64,000 nt of DNA from an uncultured Bacteroidia bacterium (GCA_905478335.1 CAJQIC010000019.1:40202-104201), one strand, 5' to 3'. Numbered from the stretch's first letter, positions 37,069 to 46,644 are shown. Notes: a model not told the origin generated them from the sequence alone. A program made the numbers and translations.

Positions 37069-39729
37069 TTAGTGTTTGACTACCAAACGCTCTGTTTTTG
37101 AATCGTTATCGCCACTGTATTGAATAAAGTATATCCCTGTGTCTACGTTTGTTATATCCAAACTGCAGCTGAATTGGTTTCCAAGTTCCATGTGTTTAAC
37201 GACTTTTCCATTAACATCAATCACTTGAATTTGGCTTTTTCGGTCTTTATGGTTCCATTCAACCACTACATTGTTATTGGCAGGGTTGGGAAAAACGGTA
37301 ATGTCTATTGCCGATTGCTGCACCATACCGTGTAACATAACTACATCAGAGTAGTCGAATTGTCCATCAAAATCTACTTGCTTTATTCTGTAATAGTTCA
37401 CGTCTGTATATGGATTCTCGTCGGTGAACTTATAGTTACTTATTATTGAAGAGAAACCAGCTCCTGTTGCGTCGCCTATTATTTCCCAATGTGCACCGTC
37501 GTGCGTTCTTTCAATCACGAAATGGCTGTTGTTGTCTTCAGATCCAGTGGCCCATCTAACTTCTACACCGCTTGGAATCCATCGAGCCTTCACGCTCAAC
37601 CATTCAACGGGTAATGCGCCACCCCAAAGACCGAAGTCATTGTTTTCGTCGGTGTTACCACCAGAGGTAAATTCAGCAGATTCAATGTTGTCTGTCGTCA
37701 TTGATGCGCCGGCAGGTACTGTTGATTCATCTATTGATGTGTTGTAACACACTTTGCCATCGTTGTTATTTGATGAAGTTGATTCAGTTTCATAAACGAC
37801 AGTAAGTAAAGCCGCTTTAGAACTATTGTTGTCGTACGTATAGGCGTCTCTATCTCCACCATTTGGTTTAATGATAAAGGCCATATCGTTTCCAGAGTTC
37901 CAACCAGATCGGCCAACAATTACCTCAACAATTTCATTTAAGTTAGGGGTGTTGTATTTGCCGTTGTTTACCCAAGTGCCAGGAGACCAGTTTACAATTT
38001 TTGAGGCTTTAGGCCGGTCTGTGATGTCGTTGTCATAATAAGAGAACGCATCCGCATCATCCGAATTTTCACCGCAGATAACGACGTTATTTGATCCAGT
38101 TTCTGTTTCGGTACCCGTAAAGGTGATATATGCTTCAGTGATTATAGCGCCTTGAGGAATATTTAACGATCGGAATCGAAGACCTACATAGTACTCACCT
38201 AAATCTAGGTCACTACTTGAGCGTGGCATGTCTCCATCTGAATACTCTTCGGCATCGTCATTACACGATTTTATTCTTTTTGTAATCGTCTCAGTAGAGG
38301 TATTGTTAGACGTGTCATAGTTTTGAACGAAAGAATACTTACCGTCGGCACTTACGATGCAACTGTCTAAAACAGCTTCACCAAAATCAATGGTACCGTC
38401 GCAGTCTGCATCTTCAAAAAGATATACCGTAACACCTGCAACACCATCTTCGTAAGCGGTTTGTAGGACACCATCTTCGTTCATATCGGCAAACACAGTT
38501 CCTGTAATTATGTTTACAGACATGTTGTTGTCAGCTACATAACCGAAGTTGTTGTTTTCGTCTGATTGACGACCAGCAGTGAACGTAGCAGTTTCAATAT
38601 TATCTGTGGTATAGTCGTTATCACTAGGCAGGTCAGATACATTAGAAACCAATACATATTTATCCGTTCCAGAGGTATAGTTTAAACGGAATTTGTAGAA
38701 TCCATCGGCATAAGTGCGTGTAGAGTCAACAAACTGGTCTGTACCAGCATCATAAACACCATTGTTGTTAGCGTCTTTATAGAGGTTAACTAAAAACCCA
38801 GTAACACCAACATCATTGGTTGTGTTGAAAGTGGTATCTTCATTGGTATCGTAAAATACGTAACCAGACACTTCCACAGAAGTAATAGGGTCACCCAAGA
38901 TGCAGTCACACGTTTCCATGTCGCCACCCCATAAAGAATATTTTTGCGTTACCTCACCATTGATCAGGTCAACTTTCCAAAGTTTGTTGTCGTCACTAAA
39001 GCTCGAAGCGTTTGAGCCAGTAACAACATATAAATCACCCACAGCGTCAAAGGCCATACCCTCAACATCACTGATGGTGTTAAACTGACGAACAAGCTCG
39101 ATAGCACCATTCGTTGTATTAATCTTAAAGAGGTAGTCGTAGTTTTGACTTGTACCGTTCATGTTGGCATATAAGTCATTGGTAACCGGGTCAAAAGCCA
39201 TTGCGTCAAAACGTAAGGCAGAGTATAAAGCGTTGTTTACCACAAGGTAATCCACATTAGAACCAAAGAAGTTTTCTTTAACGTTACCTGTACTTGGGTC
39301 AAGAACAACCAACAAACAAGGATCGTTAGAAGACGTACCCGCCCAGATATTACCATTCACATCAACACTCATCGCGTCAAAATCGCTGATGGACTTGTTA
39401 CCAAGTGCACCTGTAAGTGTTTGACCAGAGATGTTAGAACCAGATACCTTGGTGTTAGCCAAAGAGGAGCCTGAAGTTTCAACAAAGTGAAGTTCGTCTT
39501 GGTTTAAAATCCAAAGCGTGTCTCCTTTAAGATTTAAAGTAGATGCTTCTGGCGAGCTTGAATTATCAAGCGACCGCGAGTCTAAGATAGCTCCATCAGA
39601 TAAACGGAATTTGTAAATTTTGTTTTGGTAATCAGAGATTGTAAAACAAGTTTGTTGTGCTTTTGCTTCGAATTTGGCAAAGCTCAAAATGCTAAAAATA
39701 GCAACGATTGATAAATAATAGTTTTTCAT
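37069..39729 (-). CDS. Large SdrD-B-like surface protein with inserted module and T9SS sorting domain
   Basis: An 886-residue exported protein. The signal peptide ends EAKA|Q (Gln25). Residues ~27-280 are a propeller-like region with repeats such as DFDAMSVDVNGNIWAGTSS and GMAFDAVGDLYVVTGSN. SdrD B-like modules follow at ~287-397 (SGYVFYDTNEDTTF) and ~407-700 (TGTVFADMNEDGVLQ). The second is split by an inserted module at ~484-650 (RIKSCNDDAEEYSDG ... LNIPQGAIITEAYITF ... KAALLTVVYE) that the neighbouring paralogue lacks. Then come a fibronectin-like segment and a type A sorting domain (ITVFPNPANNN ... TERLVVKH). Surface adhesion or matrix function is plausible but not shown. Its own terminator follows. 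Confidence 0.85.
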   Translation of the reverse strand: MKNYYLSIVAIFSILSFAKFEAKAQQTCFTISDYQNKIYKFRLSDGAILDSRSLDNSSSPEASTLNLKGDTLWILNQDELHFVETSGSSLANTKVSGSNISGQTLTGALGNKSISDFDAMSVDVNGNIWAGTSSNDPCLLVVLDPSTGNVKENFFGSNVDYLVVNNALYSALRFDAMAFDPVTNDLYANMNGTSQNYDYLFKINTTNGAIELVRQFNTISDVEGMAFDAVGDLYVVTGSNASSFSDDNKLWKVDLINGEVTQKYSLWGGDMETCDCILGDPITSVEVSGYVFYDTNEDTTFNTTNDVGVTGFLVNLYKDANNNGVYDAGTDQFVDSTRTYADGFYKFRLNYTSGTDKYVLVSNVSDLPSDNDYTTDNIETATFTAGRQSDENNNFGYVADNNMSVNIITGTVFADMNEDGVLQTAYEDGVAGVTVYLFEDADCDGTIDFGEAVLDSCIVSADGKYSFVQNYDTSNNTSTETITKRIKSCNDDAEEYSDGDMPRSSSDLDLGEYYVGLRFRSLNIPQGAIITEAYITFTGTETETGSNNVVICGENSDDADAFSYYDNDITDRPKASKIVNWSPGTWVNNGKYNTPNLNEIVEVIVGRSGWNSGNDMAFIIKPNGGDRDAYTYDNNSSKAALLTVVYETESTSSNNNDGKVCYNTSIDESTVPAGASMTTDNIESAEFTSGGNTDENNDFGLWGGALPVEWLSVKARWIPSGVEVRWATGSEDNNSHFVIERTHDGAHWEIIGDATGAGFSSIISNYKFTDENPYTDVNYYRIKQVDFDGQFDYSDVVMLHGMVQQSAIDITVFPNPANNNVVVEWNHKDRKSQIQVIDVNGKVVKHMELGNQFSCSLDITNVDTGIYFIQYSGDNDSKTERLVVKH

Positions 39730-39903
39730 ACATGCGACATTAAAAATGGAGAGAGTTACCTCAATCCAATGTTACATAGACAAAGCACTTGCCAAACACG
39801 TAACGCTCGGAAAAACACGTAGTTAACTTTGTGTCAAAATGCGCCAAAGATTCAAATGTGGACAATAGTCCAAATACGAGAATAATGACAATAGGTTTTA
39901 AGG

Positions 39904-41598
39904 CTACTGGAATAGTTTAAATAGGTTGATTTTTTCGTAGCTATATTTACCCTTAAGTTGATCAAACAACACCTTAGATCTAACAGTTCCATTTTCTAAG
40001 AAATCGGCTTCGTTACCACGGGTTTTTATTTCTAATAGAGCTACTTCCATCTCTTCCAGTCCCACAAGTGCGGGTTTAAGGCGCTTATATTCTAAGGTAG
40101 CACCCTCAGATTTGAGTGAAACCAAATGACTTATGATAGTTCCGGTCGTAAGACCGCGTTCATCTGCAATAGCTTTAAGTGTTTTACCCTCTTCAAAAAG
40201 AACACGGGTTTGTTCCTGAGTTGATATTTTGTTCTTTTTGGCGCTTGTTGCCCGACTTTGCTTTTTTATCTCTTTGGGATCTGTAAGTCCACCACAGTGT
40301 TTCACAAAGTTGATTTGATCCTTTTTTATTTTTGATAAATCGAGGTTTTCTTCAGCATGAGCGCTCAGCTCTTGAAATCGCTTATCTGCTTTCAACGCCA
40401 ATCCATCCACTTGAAGAGCGATATCATTATAGCCTAATAAACGGAGGCCATTTAAGTCTTTCAGTCTGGACAGAGCAACATAACCTTGACCAGTTTCAAA
40501 AGTTTTTGTTAAATCAACCTCTGCCGCTTCTAAGGTCATTCCTTGACTTTTGTGCACAGTAATTGCCCATGCCAAGCGCAAGGGTATTTGGGTGAAAGAG
40601 GCTAGTGTTTTTCCAGATTCGTCTTCGACCGACCAAACTTCAGGTTCGGCTATAATTTCTTTGCCAGTACTTAGTTTAATTACTGGGTGACCTGTGTCTG
40701 GGTCGAAAGCGGAAACCGTTCCAAGCGTACCGTTCATAAACCCTTTTTCATAATTGTTTTTGACAAACATGACCCGGGCATTTTCTTTCAGAATAAGATT
40801 ATCCGGTGCTAAAACAGATTTGGTTAACATTTCCTGCAAACCTTGATTCCCTTTTGTTTTTGCGACAAAAATTTCTTCTTCGCCAGCAAGGGTCTCAATT
40901 TCCTGAAGGTTAACACGATCTACATCGTAATTATGGCTATATAAACGTGTTGGCTCTTCTTTAAACTTATTGTAGACGGCTTCATCTAAGATACTCATCC
41001 CCTCAGGTGATACATCGTTTCTTCTAATCTGATTCAGCACATCATTTAGCTCGTTGTCGGTTTGCCGATATTGTTCTGTCAGATAACAAACGGTTAAGCC
41101 TGCATTAACCCACGATTTGCTCATAAAGGCAAACTTATCGCGATTCAATTCTTCATTTTTTGTAACCGGAGGAAGTTGAAAAAAGTCGCCCGACAACACA
41201 AGTTGTAAACCACCAAAGGCTTCGAAACTTGATTTTAAATGAACCAATATTTCGTCGACCATTTGTAGCTGATTTTTATGCAGCATAGATATCTCATCGA
41301 TGATGAGCACCTTGGCATTCTGAACGTTTTTTTGAATGTATTTTTTTTCTGCGAGTTTTCTTAAATCAACTTGATGTATGTTGTCTTTAACCCCCATGCC
41401 ACACCATGAATGTATGGTTTGGCCGTTCATATGGGTGGCAGCAATGCCTGTTGATGCGGTAACAGCAACAGGCATTTTACGTTCCTTGAGATATTGTATG
41501 TATTTGTTTAATACATACGTTTTACCAGTTCCAGCCGAACCTGTTACGAAAACATTTTTCCCAGACTTTAGCAGGTTTAAAGCTGTCTCTTGTTGCAT
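39904..41598 (-). CDS. Pif1/RecD2-like DNA helicase with C-terminal helix-turn-helix
   Basis: A 564-residue superfamily 1B helicase. Walker A is GSAGTGKT (20-27), Walker B LIIDEISML, and the Pif1-like segment TASTGIAATHMNGQTIHSW follows motif I. QYRQ and the late VHKSQGMTLEAAEVDL are further helicase motifs. After ~residue 450 comes a basic linker and a helicase-associated helix-turn-helix (TRVLFEEGKTLKAIADERGLTTGTIISHLVSL), as in many Bacteroidota homologues. It should unwind DNA 5' to 3'; the biological role (replication forks, G-quadruplexes, repair) is not known here. The start lies four bases after the terC-family stop. Confidence 0.9.
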   Translation of the reverse strand: MQQETALNLLKSGKNVFVTGSAGTGKTYVLNKYIQYLKERKMPVAVTASTGIAATHMNGQTIHSWCGMGVKDNIHQVDLRKLAEKKYIQKNVQNAKVLIIDEISMLHKNQLQMVDEILVHLKSSFEAFGGLQLVLSGDFFQLPPVTKNEELNRDKFAFMSKSWVNAGLTVCYLTEQYRQTDNELNDVLNQIRRNDVSPEGMSILDEAVYNKFKEEPTRLYSHNYDVDRVNLQEIETLAGEEEIFVAKTKGNQGLQEMLTKSVLAPDNLILKENARVMFVKNNYEKGFMNGTLGTVSAFDPDTGHPVIKLSTGKEIIAEPEVWSVEDESGKTLASFTQIPLRLAWAITVHKSQGMTLEAAEVDLTKTFETGQGYVALSRLKDLNGLRLLGYNDIALQVDGLALKADKRFQELSAHAEENLDLSKIKKDQINFVKHCGGLTDPKEIKKQSRATSAKKNKISTQEQTRVLFEEGKTLKAIADERGLTTGTIISHLVSLKSEGATLEYKRLKPALVGLEEMEVALLEIKTRGNEADFLENGTVRSKVLFDQLKGKYSYEKINLFKLFQ

Positions 41599-41602
41599 CG
41601 TC

Positions 41603-42400
41603 TTATTCTGAGTGCTCTAGTTTTTTTGATATTTTTCGCTGATATCTGCCTTGTACAACGTCAATCAAGACCATAATAGTAATGATAAAATAGAAGGTAA
41701 CCTTATTCATTACCGTAATCTTCGTGCCTGCTATCTCCAAATGCGCCAAGTGGCCTCCTTCCGTAATCAACATGATGCCTACAACAAACAGCACAAACAG
41801 TCCAAGAACTTCGTACATGCGGTTTCTTTTCAAGAAAGTAGATACGCTATCTGCCAACCAAATCATTAATATACCACCAATGATGATGGCCGTTGCCATA
41901 ACAACAAAGACTTGAGATAACGCCATGGCACTTAAGATGGAATCGAAGGAAAATACCAAATTCATCAATACAATCCAGAAAATAACTTGTCCAGCAGTTT
42001 TAGGTTTTTTGTTGGTTTGTCCATTATTACCATGATCCAAACTCATCATATGCCATATTTCTTTTATAGCGGTATACAAGATGAAGATTCCACCAAACAA
42101 AACGATTAAGCTATGAAGATTGAATGTACCTACGAAGATCCCTTCCATGTTGATGCTAAACAGGGTATCTTGAACCATGGAGATAACCCGCATCAGAATG
42201 AATAGTAGCGCTATTCTAAAAAGGACTGCAAGACCAATCCCGATTTTCCTAACCAGACTTTGTTTGTCTTCAGGAGCCTTTTGCGATTCTAAAGATATAT
42301 ACAGTAAGTTGTCGAACCCTAGAACCGCTTGTAACATGACAAGCATAACAAGGTCTCCTAAGTTTTCTAATGTAAAAATTGAAAGTAAAACAGTGTTCAT
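41603..42400 (-). CDS. TerC family integral membrane protein
   Basis: A 265-residue polytopic inner-membrane protein with about seven hydrophobic segments. The family hallmark acidic motifs are present: LGFDNLLYISL in the first third and VFSFDSILSAMALSQ in the middle, with Asp residues inside membrane segments. TerC proteins are linked to metal (manganese) export and to tellurite resistance in other bacteria. A His/Asn-rich cytoplasmic loop (SLDHGNNGQTNKK) might bind metal. It is 26 bases downstream of the glutaminyl cyclase gene and four bases before the helicase, so probably part of the same transcript. Confidence 0.88.
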   Translation of the reverse strand: MNTVLLSIFTLENLGDLVMLVMLQAVLGFDNLLYISLESQKAPEDKQSLVRKIGIGLAVLFRIALLFILMRVISMVQDTLFSINMEGIFVGTFNLHSLIVLFGGIFILYTAIKEIWHMMSLDHGNNGQTNKKPKTAGQVIFWIVLMNLVFSFDSILSAMALSQVFVVMATAIIIGGILMIWLADSVSTFLKRNRMYEVLGLFVLFVVGIMLITEGGHLAHLEIAGTKITVMNKVTFYFIITIMVLIDVVQGRYQRKISKKLEHSE

Positions 42401-42426
42401 ATCCGAAAAGGTATTAAAGATTTAGA

Positions 42427-43401
42427 CTAACGTTTATTAACAATGAGGTGCAACACGGTGTGGCCCACGGCTTGAAGGGTGTTTTTGTCGATTACCTCCA
42501 TGTTGTCAGTTTGTTTGTGCCAATGGTCAGGAAATCGATTTGGCGTTTTTAAATCATAGTGTATGATATCGATTGTTGGAATGCCAGCGAATCGATTCAT
42601 ATACACGTGATCGTCTGTAATCGTATTTCCTGGAATGGACAAAAAGTAACTGCCGTATCCAAGACCTTGTCCCGTTTTCCAGGTTTCCAACAGCAATGAC
42701 TGGTTATACATGGCAGAGTTACTTTCAAGAGCGAAAGTCGCATTTTTTGCACCAACCATATCCAGCAGAATACCTTGGTTTGCATTGTAACCATTCTCTA
42801 ATGCTTCATTTGCCCAATACTGAGATCCAAGACACCAACTGTCTGGCGGTCCTCCACTATGGCCTCCATCTTCTTGATCGAAGAAAATGATATCAATGCC
42901 GTAAGCAGGCTTAATTGATTTTAATTGTCTAGCAATTTCGATTAATACACCAACCCCGCTGGCGCCATCATTGGCTCCATCTGCTGGTTTGTCCATAATC
43001 TCTGGGTCTTCATCAGACTGGGGCCTTGTGTCCCAATGTGCAGCCAAGATGATACGTTTTGGGTTTTGGATGTCAAATCGACCCCAAACATTGTATATGG
43101 GGATAACGCGGTTGTTACTTTTGGTTAAATTTCCGCTGAGTACTTCGGCAGTATCACAGTATTCTGCCAATTTATCTTTTAAATATTGAAGTGTTTTCTG
43201 GTGGGCTTGTGTTCCAGGAACACGAGGGCCAAAAGCCACTTGTTCTTCAACAAAACGGTAAGCTGAATCCGAATCAAAACATACATTGACAACCTTAGGA
43301 GGGGTTATTTTCTTTGGTTGTTTGGGGTTTTGAGGATCTGACTTACAGCTGCCAAGCAGTAAGATTATAACTAATGAAGGAATAATTTTCCAGTGCATCA
43401 T
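42427..43401 (-). CDS. M28-family glutaminyl-peptide cyclotransferase (lipoprotein)
   Basis: A 324-residue periplasmic lipoprotein (lipobox LLGSC, Cys19). It has the M28 zinc-enzyme layout: [26 protein letters not shown], then WCLGSQYW and [14 protein letters not shown]. This run of motifs matches bacterial type II glutaminyl cyclases such as the Porphyromonas enzyme better than aminopeptidases. It would convert N-terminal Gln of exported proteins to pyroglutamate. Ten proteins in this window have signal peptides ending just before Gln and are candidate substrates. The ATG overlaps the cysS stop (ATGA), so it is translationally coupled to cysS, an unexpected partner. Confidence 0.88.
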   Translation of the reverse strand: MMHWKIIPSLVIILLLGSCKSDPQNPKQPKKITPPKVVNVCFDSDSAYRFVEEQVAFGPRVPGTQAHQKTLQYLKDKLAEYCDTAEVLSGNLTKSNNRVIPIYNVWGRFDIQNPKRIILAAHWDTRPQSDEDPEIMDKPADGANDGASGVGVLIEIARQLKSIKPAYGIDIIFFDQEDGGHSGGPPDSWCLGSQYWANEALENGYNANQGILLDMVGAKNATFALESNSAMYNQSLLLETWKTGQGLGYGSYFLSIPGNTITDDHVYMNRFAGIPTIDIIHYDLKTPNRFPDHWHKQTDNMEVIDKNTLQAVGHTVLHLIVNKR

Positions 43402-44858
43402 AATGTAGTATAAGTTGATCCATCTTTGCCATCTTTTATCTCGAAACCAATCTCTTTTAATCGATCACGGATACTGTCAGACATTGCGTAATTTTTATCC
43501 AATTTGGCTTGCTGTCTTAGTTCTAAGGCAAACTGTACCAATCCATCTATTTTTTCAGTACCATCATTCTCTGATTCATTTTTTAAACCGAGTATGTCCG
43601 TAACAAAGGCATTAAGTAATTTGGTTAACGCATCTTTGTCCGATTCTGATATAGACTCTTTCCCGTCAGAAATAAGATTAACCCATTTAACAGCTTCAAA
43701 TAGATGTGCAATAGCAATTGGTGAGTTAAAGTCATCATTCATGGCCGCATATAACTTTTCATGCATGTCAGAAACATCCAGTGTGGACTTTTCTAAAACA
43801 GGAAGGTTTGGCAATGAGTTAAGCGCAACCATCAATCGTTTCAAACCTTTTTCAGCAGCCTGCAGTGCATCATTACTAAAGTCGAGGGTGCTGCGGTAAT
43901 GCGCCTGAAGCATAAAAAAGCGTATGGTCATCGCACTATAGGCTTGCGTAAGTAAAGGATGATCACCGGTTAACATTTCTCTAGGCGTAACACCAGTGCC
44001 TTCACTTTTAGCCATTTTTTTACCGTTAAAGGTAAGCATGTTGGTATGCAGCCAATATTTCACAGGTTCTTCGTCGTAGCCTGCTTTATTTTGAGCAATC
44101 TCACATTCGTGATGCGGAAATTTTAAGTCCATTCCTCCACCGTGAATGTCGAATTGTTTACCTAAATATTTGGTACTCATCACTGAGCATTCTAGGTGCC
44201 ATCCAGGAAAACCCATTCCCCAAGGCGAATTCCATTTCATAATATGTTGGGGTTCCGCATTTTTCCATAATGCGAAATCGGCCGGATGTCTTTTATCACT
44301 CTGACCATCAAGATCACGTGTGTTTGATAACAAGTCGTCAACGTTTCTGCCAGACAGTTCACCATAATTGTGGTGGTTATTATATGCCGCAACATCAAAA
44401 TACACCGACCCGTTGGATTCGTATCCAAACCCTTTATCGATTATCGTTTGTACCAATTCAATTTGTTCAATGAGATGGCCTGTTGCTGTAGGTTCAATGC
44501 TTGGTGGAAGTGCGTTAAACTGTTCCATGGTTTGGTGGAAATCTACCGTATAGCGCTGAACAACTTCCATAGGCTCGATATTTTCTAAACGTGCTTTTTT
44601 AGAAATACGATCTTCAGAAGTGTCGTCTAACAGGTGTCCAACATCGGTGATGTTACGCACGTAGCGCACTTTATAACCAAGATGTAACAAATACCGATAA
44701 ATTAAATCGAAGGAGTTGAATGTTCTTACGTTTCCTATGTGCACTTCACTATATACCGTTGGTCCGCAAACATATAAACCGACAAATGGAGGGTTCAGTG
44801 GATTAAATGTTTCCAAGGCTCTATTTTTGGAATTGTAAAGCTTCAACTTTGTTTGCAT
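43398..44858 (-). CDS. cysS: Cysteinyl-tRNA synthetase
   Basis: A 486-residue class I aminoacyl-tRNA synthetase. Zinc-binding Cys31 opens [13 protein letters not shown], with the HIGH-type motif HIGN at 40-43. The KMSKS motif is KMAKSEGT, and [10 protein letters not shown] carries further zinc ligands. The C-terminal DALR-like helical domain is present. Length is standard. The promoter's -7 box ends four bases before the ATG, predicting a leaderless message. The following cyclase gene overlaps by four bases. Confidence 0.96.
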   Translation of the reverse strand: MQTKLKLYNSKNRALETFNPLNPPFVGLYVCGPTVYSEVHIGNVRTFNSFDLIYRYLLHLGYKVRYVRNITDVGHLLDDTSEDRISKKARLENIEPMEVVQRYTVDFHQTMEQFNALPPSIEPTATGHLIEQIELVQTIIDKGFGYESNGSVYFDVAAYNNHHNYGELSGRNVDDLLSNTRDLDGQSDKRHPADFALWKNAEPQHIMKWNSPWGMGFPGWHLECSVMSTKYLGKQFDIHGGGMDLKFPHHECEIAQNKAGYDEEPVKYWLHTNMLTFNGKKMAKSEGTGVTPREMLTGDHPLLTQAYSAMTIRFFMLQAHYRSTLDFSNDALQAAEKGLKRLMVALNSLPNLPVLEKSTLDVSDMHEKLYAAMNDDFNSPIAIAHLFEAVKWVNLISDGKESISESDKDALTKLLNAFVTDILGLKNESENDGTEKIDGLVQFALELRQQAKLDKNYAMSDSIRDRLKEIGFEIKDGKDGSTYTTL

Positions 44859-44862
44859 GTGG

Positions 44863-44890
44863 CAAAGATATGTAAACCGAGTAAAGGCAA
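44863..44890 (-). promoter_or_regulatory. Promoter of cysS
   Basis: On the minus strand TTG (44890-44888), 17 bases, TATCTTTG (44870-44863), four bases, ATG. A complete Bacteroidota promoter so close to the start codon that transcription should begin at or next to the ATG. Confidence 0.65.
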
Positions 44891-44913
44891 AATGCTGTAT
44901 AACTCAAATTACT

Positions 44914-44921
44914 TAAGTTTG
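44914..44921 (+). promoter_or_regulatory. -7 box upstream of the S26 peptidase gene
   Basis: TAAGTTTG matches TAnnTTTG, 17 bases before the ATG at 44939 and divergent from the cysS promoter. Its position indicates that the message includes the upstream ATG and the in-frame TAG. No -33 TTG is visible. Confidence 0.45.
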
Positions 44922-44995
44922 AATTTCAACAAATAACTATGAAAAGAATAGCCATCGCTTTAGGGGTAATAATCGGCATATAGGTTATTGCAAAA

Positions 44996-45610
44996 ATGCT
45001 TGGGATTGTTGTGAATTACACAATTCCAACATCCTCTAACGAACCAACCATCGAGACAAATAGCCATATCATAACTACGAGTTTAAAAAAACCTAAGGTT
45101 GGTCAATTTGCTGCTTTTCATCCACCACTTCCAGGAATACCGAATGAGAAACAGATTTATATCAAAAGACTTTGCGGTTTAGGCGGAGATAAGATAGAAA
45201 TGAAAAATGCGGTATTCTATCTAAACGGAAAAAACTTTGATGCCGAGCTTGAGTTACAACATAGTTTTATTGTCGATGACCAGACGTATATATCCATTAA
45301 CAAAAAAAACCCGATTACCGATTTCAACAAAATAGCAGATAACCTATATCAAATAAACATTACGGATAAAACGGCTTTGGCATTTGGAGTAGAAGCTAAA
45401 AAGGATGTTCAGACCGCACCAAGAAACGAACCTCCGGTTTTTGTTGATTTTGATACTGACGGAGCTTGGACACGTGATAATTTTGGACCAATTACAATTC
45501 CTGTTGGACAAACGTTCTTTTTGGGCGACAATCCTCATTATTCTTATGACTGCAGGTATTTTAGCTTTGTCCCAGAAGATGACATTAAAGGAGTTGTTCT
45601 AGGATATTGA
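44996..45610 (+). CDS. S26 family signal peptidase, N-terminus interrupted by an in-frame TAG
   Basis: A signal-peptidase-I-like serine protease. The 204-residue open part reads MLGIVVNYTIPTSSNEPTI, where the Ser before Asn-Glu-Pro is the expected nucleophile (usually Ser-Met-x-Pro). Lys in YIKRLCGLGGDKIEMKN is the general base, and FFLGDNPHYSYDCRYFSFVPEDDIKG is the conserved final box. The natural start appears to be ATG 44939: MKRIAIALGVIIGI, then TAG (44981-44983), then VIAKMLGIV in the same frame, which together form the membrane anchor. The TAG breaks the anchor; restart at 44996 would leave only a short hydrophobic stub. So this is a recent pseudogene, a re-initiating gene or a sequencing error. 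It is divergent from cysS. Confidence 0.75.
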   Translation: MLGIVVNYTIPTSSNEPTIETNSHIITTSLKKPKVGQFAAFHPPLPGIPNEKQIYIKRLCGLGGDKIEMKNAVFYLNGKNFDAELELQHSFIVDDQTYISINKKNPITDFNKIADNLYQINITDKTALAFGVEAKKDVQTAPRNEPPVFVDFDTDGAWTRDNFGPITIPVGQTFFLGDNPHYSYDCRYFSFVPEDDIKGVVLGY

Positions 45611-45783
45611 TTATAATAAGCAGGTAGTGACCTAGTTACAAATAAAAGTGTCCTTATGTGTAGACATTTTATTTGTTTCTAATAATTTGTAAACTACATA
45701 TAATCAGCAACATACGATTTCATAAGTCTTGGGTATGAGACTTGAAATACTTCCAGTAATTATTAATTAACAGGAGGTATATT

Positions 45784-46533
45784 ATGAAAACTACTTTTAC
45801 TCTTTTAGCAGTATTAACCCTTAGCATCTTCGGAATAGATGCTCAAGCTAGAGTGAGCTCAAAGCTTCATCTCAACTTGTTTAACGATGGACAGTTTGTC
45901 GTCGTTGTAGATGGAATTCGTTATACCGATGTGGGAGGGACATTGGCAATTAACAACCTGAATGCAGGGACCCATCAAATTAAAATCGTCGAAGTTTTTG
46001 GTAGACGAGGACGCGGGCAAGGTCGCGGTCGAGTATGCCGAGAAGTTTTGTATCACGGATCAGTAAACATTCCATTTCGATCGGCCGTTTTTGCTCATCT
46101 CACAAAAAACAACAATTTACGGGTGAGTCAAGTTAAACGCCTGCATCCACCGAGACGTCAGCGTCCGGCGTACAGAGATCGCCACAGAAGAACGGGCCCT
46201 CGATATGGTAATCGGAGTGGTAACTACGGTTACAACAGGTTTATGTCAACGAAACAGCAAATGAGACGTACGGCATTTGATAGAAATAAAATGGCCATAG
46301 CAAAGCAATTCATTCGCAATGCGCAGCCTACCAGTGCAGAGGTAAGTCAATTAATGAACTTGCTCGCATTTGATAAATCAAAACTGCAGTTGGCAAAATT
46401 CTTATACGCTTTTGTGGCTGATCCATATAATTTCCGACAAGTACCACGAAGTCTAACTTTTGACGACAGTGTACGTCCGCTTGATCGGTTTATAATAAAT
46501 CAGAATCCGCAACAGCGTCGACGAAGACGATAA
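45784..46533 (+). CDS. Secreted DUF4476 domain protein
   Basis: A 249-residue exported protein with a signal peptide ending GIDA|Q (Gln21). Residues ~27-110 form a beta domain (LHLNLFNDGQFVVVVDGIRY ... INNLNAGTHQIKIVEV) like a PEGA-type fold. A very basic Arg/Gly/Pro/Tyr-rich linker (~115-150) follows, and the C-terminal ~90 residues are DUF4476 (FDRNKMAIAKQFIRNAQPTSAEVSQLMNLLAFDKSKLQLAKFLYAFVADPYNF). The end is an Arg tract. No function is established. An unusually strong Shine-Dalgarno sequence, AGGAGG at 45772-45777, lies six bases from the ATG, which is rare in this phylum and suggests high expression. A strong terminator follows. Confidence 0.85.
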   Translation: MKTTFTLLAVLTLSIFGIDAQARVSSKLHLNLFNDGQFVVVVDGIRYTDVGGTLAINNLNAGTHQIKIVEVFGRRGRGQGRGRVCREVLYHGSVNIPFRSAVFAHLTKNNNLRVSQVKRLHPPRRQRPAYRDRHRRTGPRYGNRSGNYGYNRFMSTKQQMRRTAFDRNKMAIAKQFIRNAQPTSAEVSQLMNLLAFDKSKLQLAKFLYAFVADPYNFRQVPRSLTFDDSVRPLDRFIINQNPQQRRRRR

Positions 46534-46557
46534 TTACTTTTTTATACTTTTACTTGC

Positions 46558-46590
46558 AAAGGCAGCTTCATTTTGAAGCTGCCTTTTTTT
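46558..46590 (+). terminator. Intrinsic terminator of the DUF4476 gene
   Basis: AAAGGCAGCTTCA (46558-46570), short T loop, TGAAGCTGCCTTT (46574-46586), T-run to 46590. A perfect 13-bp stem. Confidence 0.92.
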
Positions 46591-46644
46591 ATGATGGCTA
46601 GATTCAACCAAAGAGGTAAATAATCCTTAAACTTGCAGCACCCA

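Noticed and set aside
44981..44983. TAG read as an amino acid throughout the genome
   Set aside because: Genes such as the M13 peptidase, the barrel at 3822, sodA, polA and the E1 enzyme end naturally at TAG, so it is a working stop codon.
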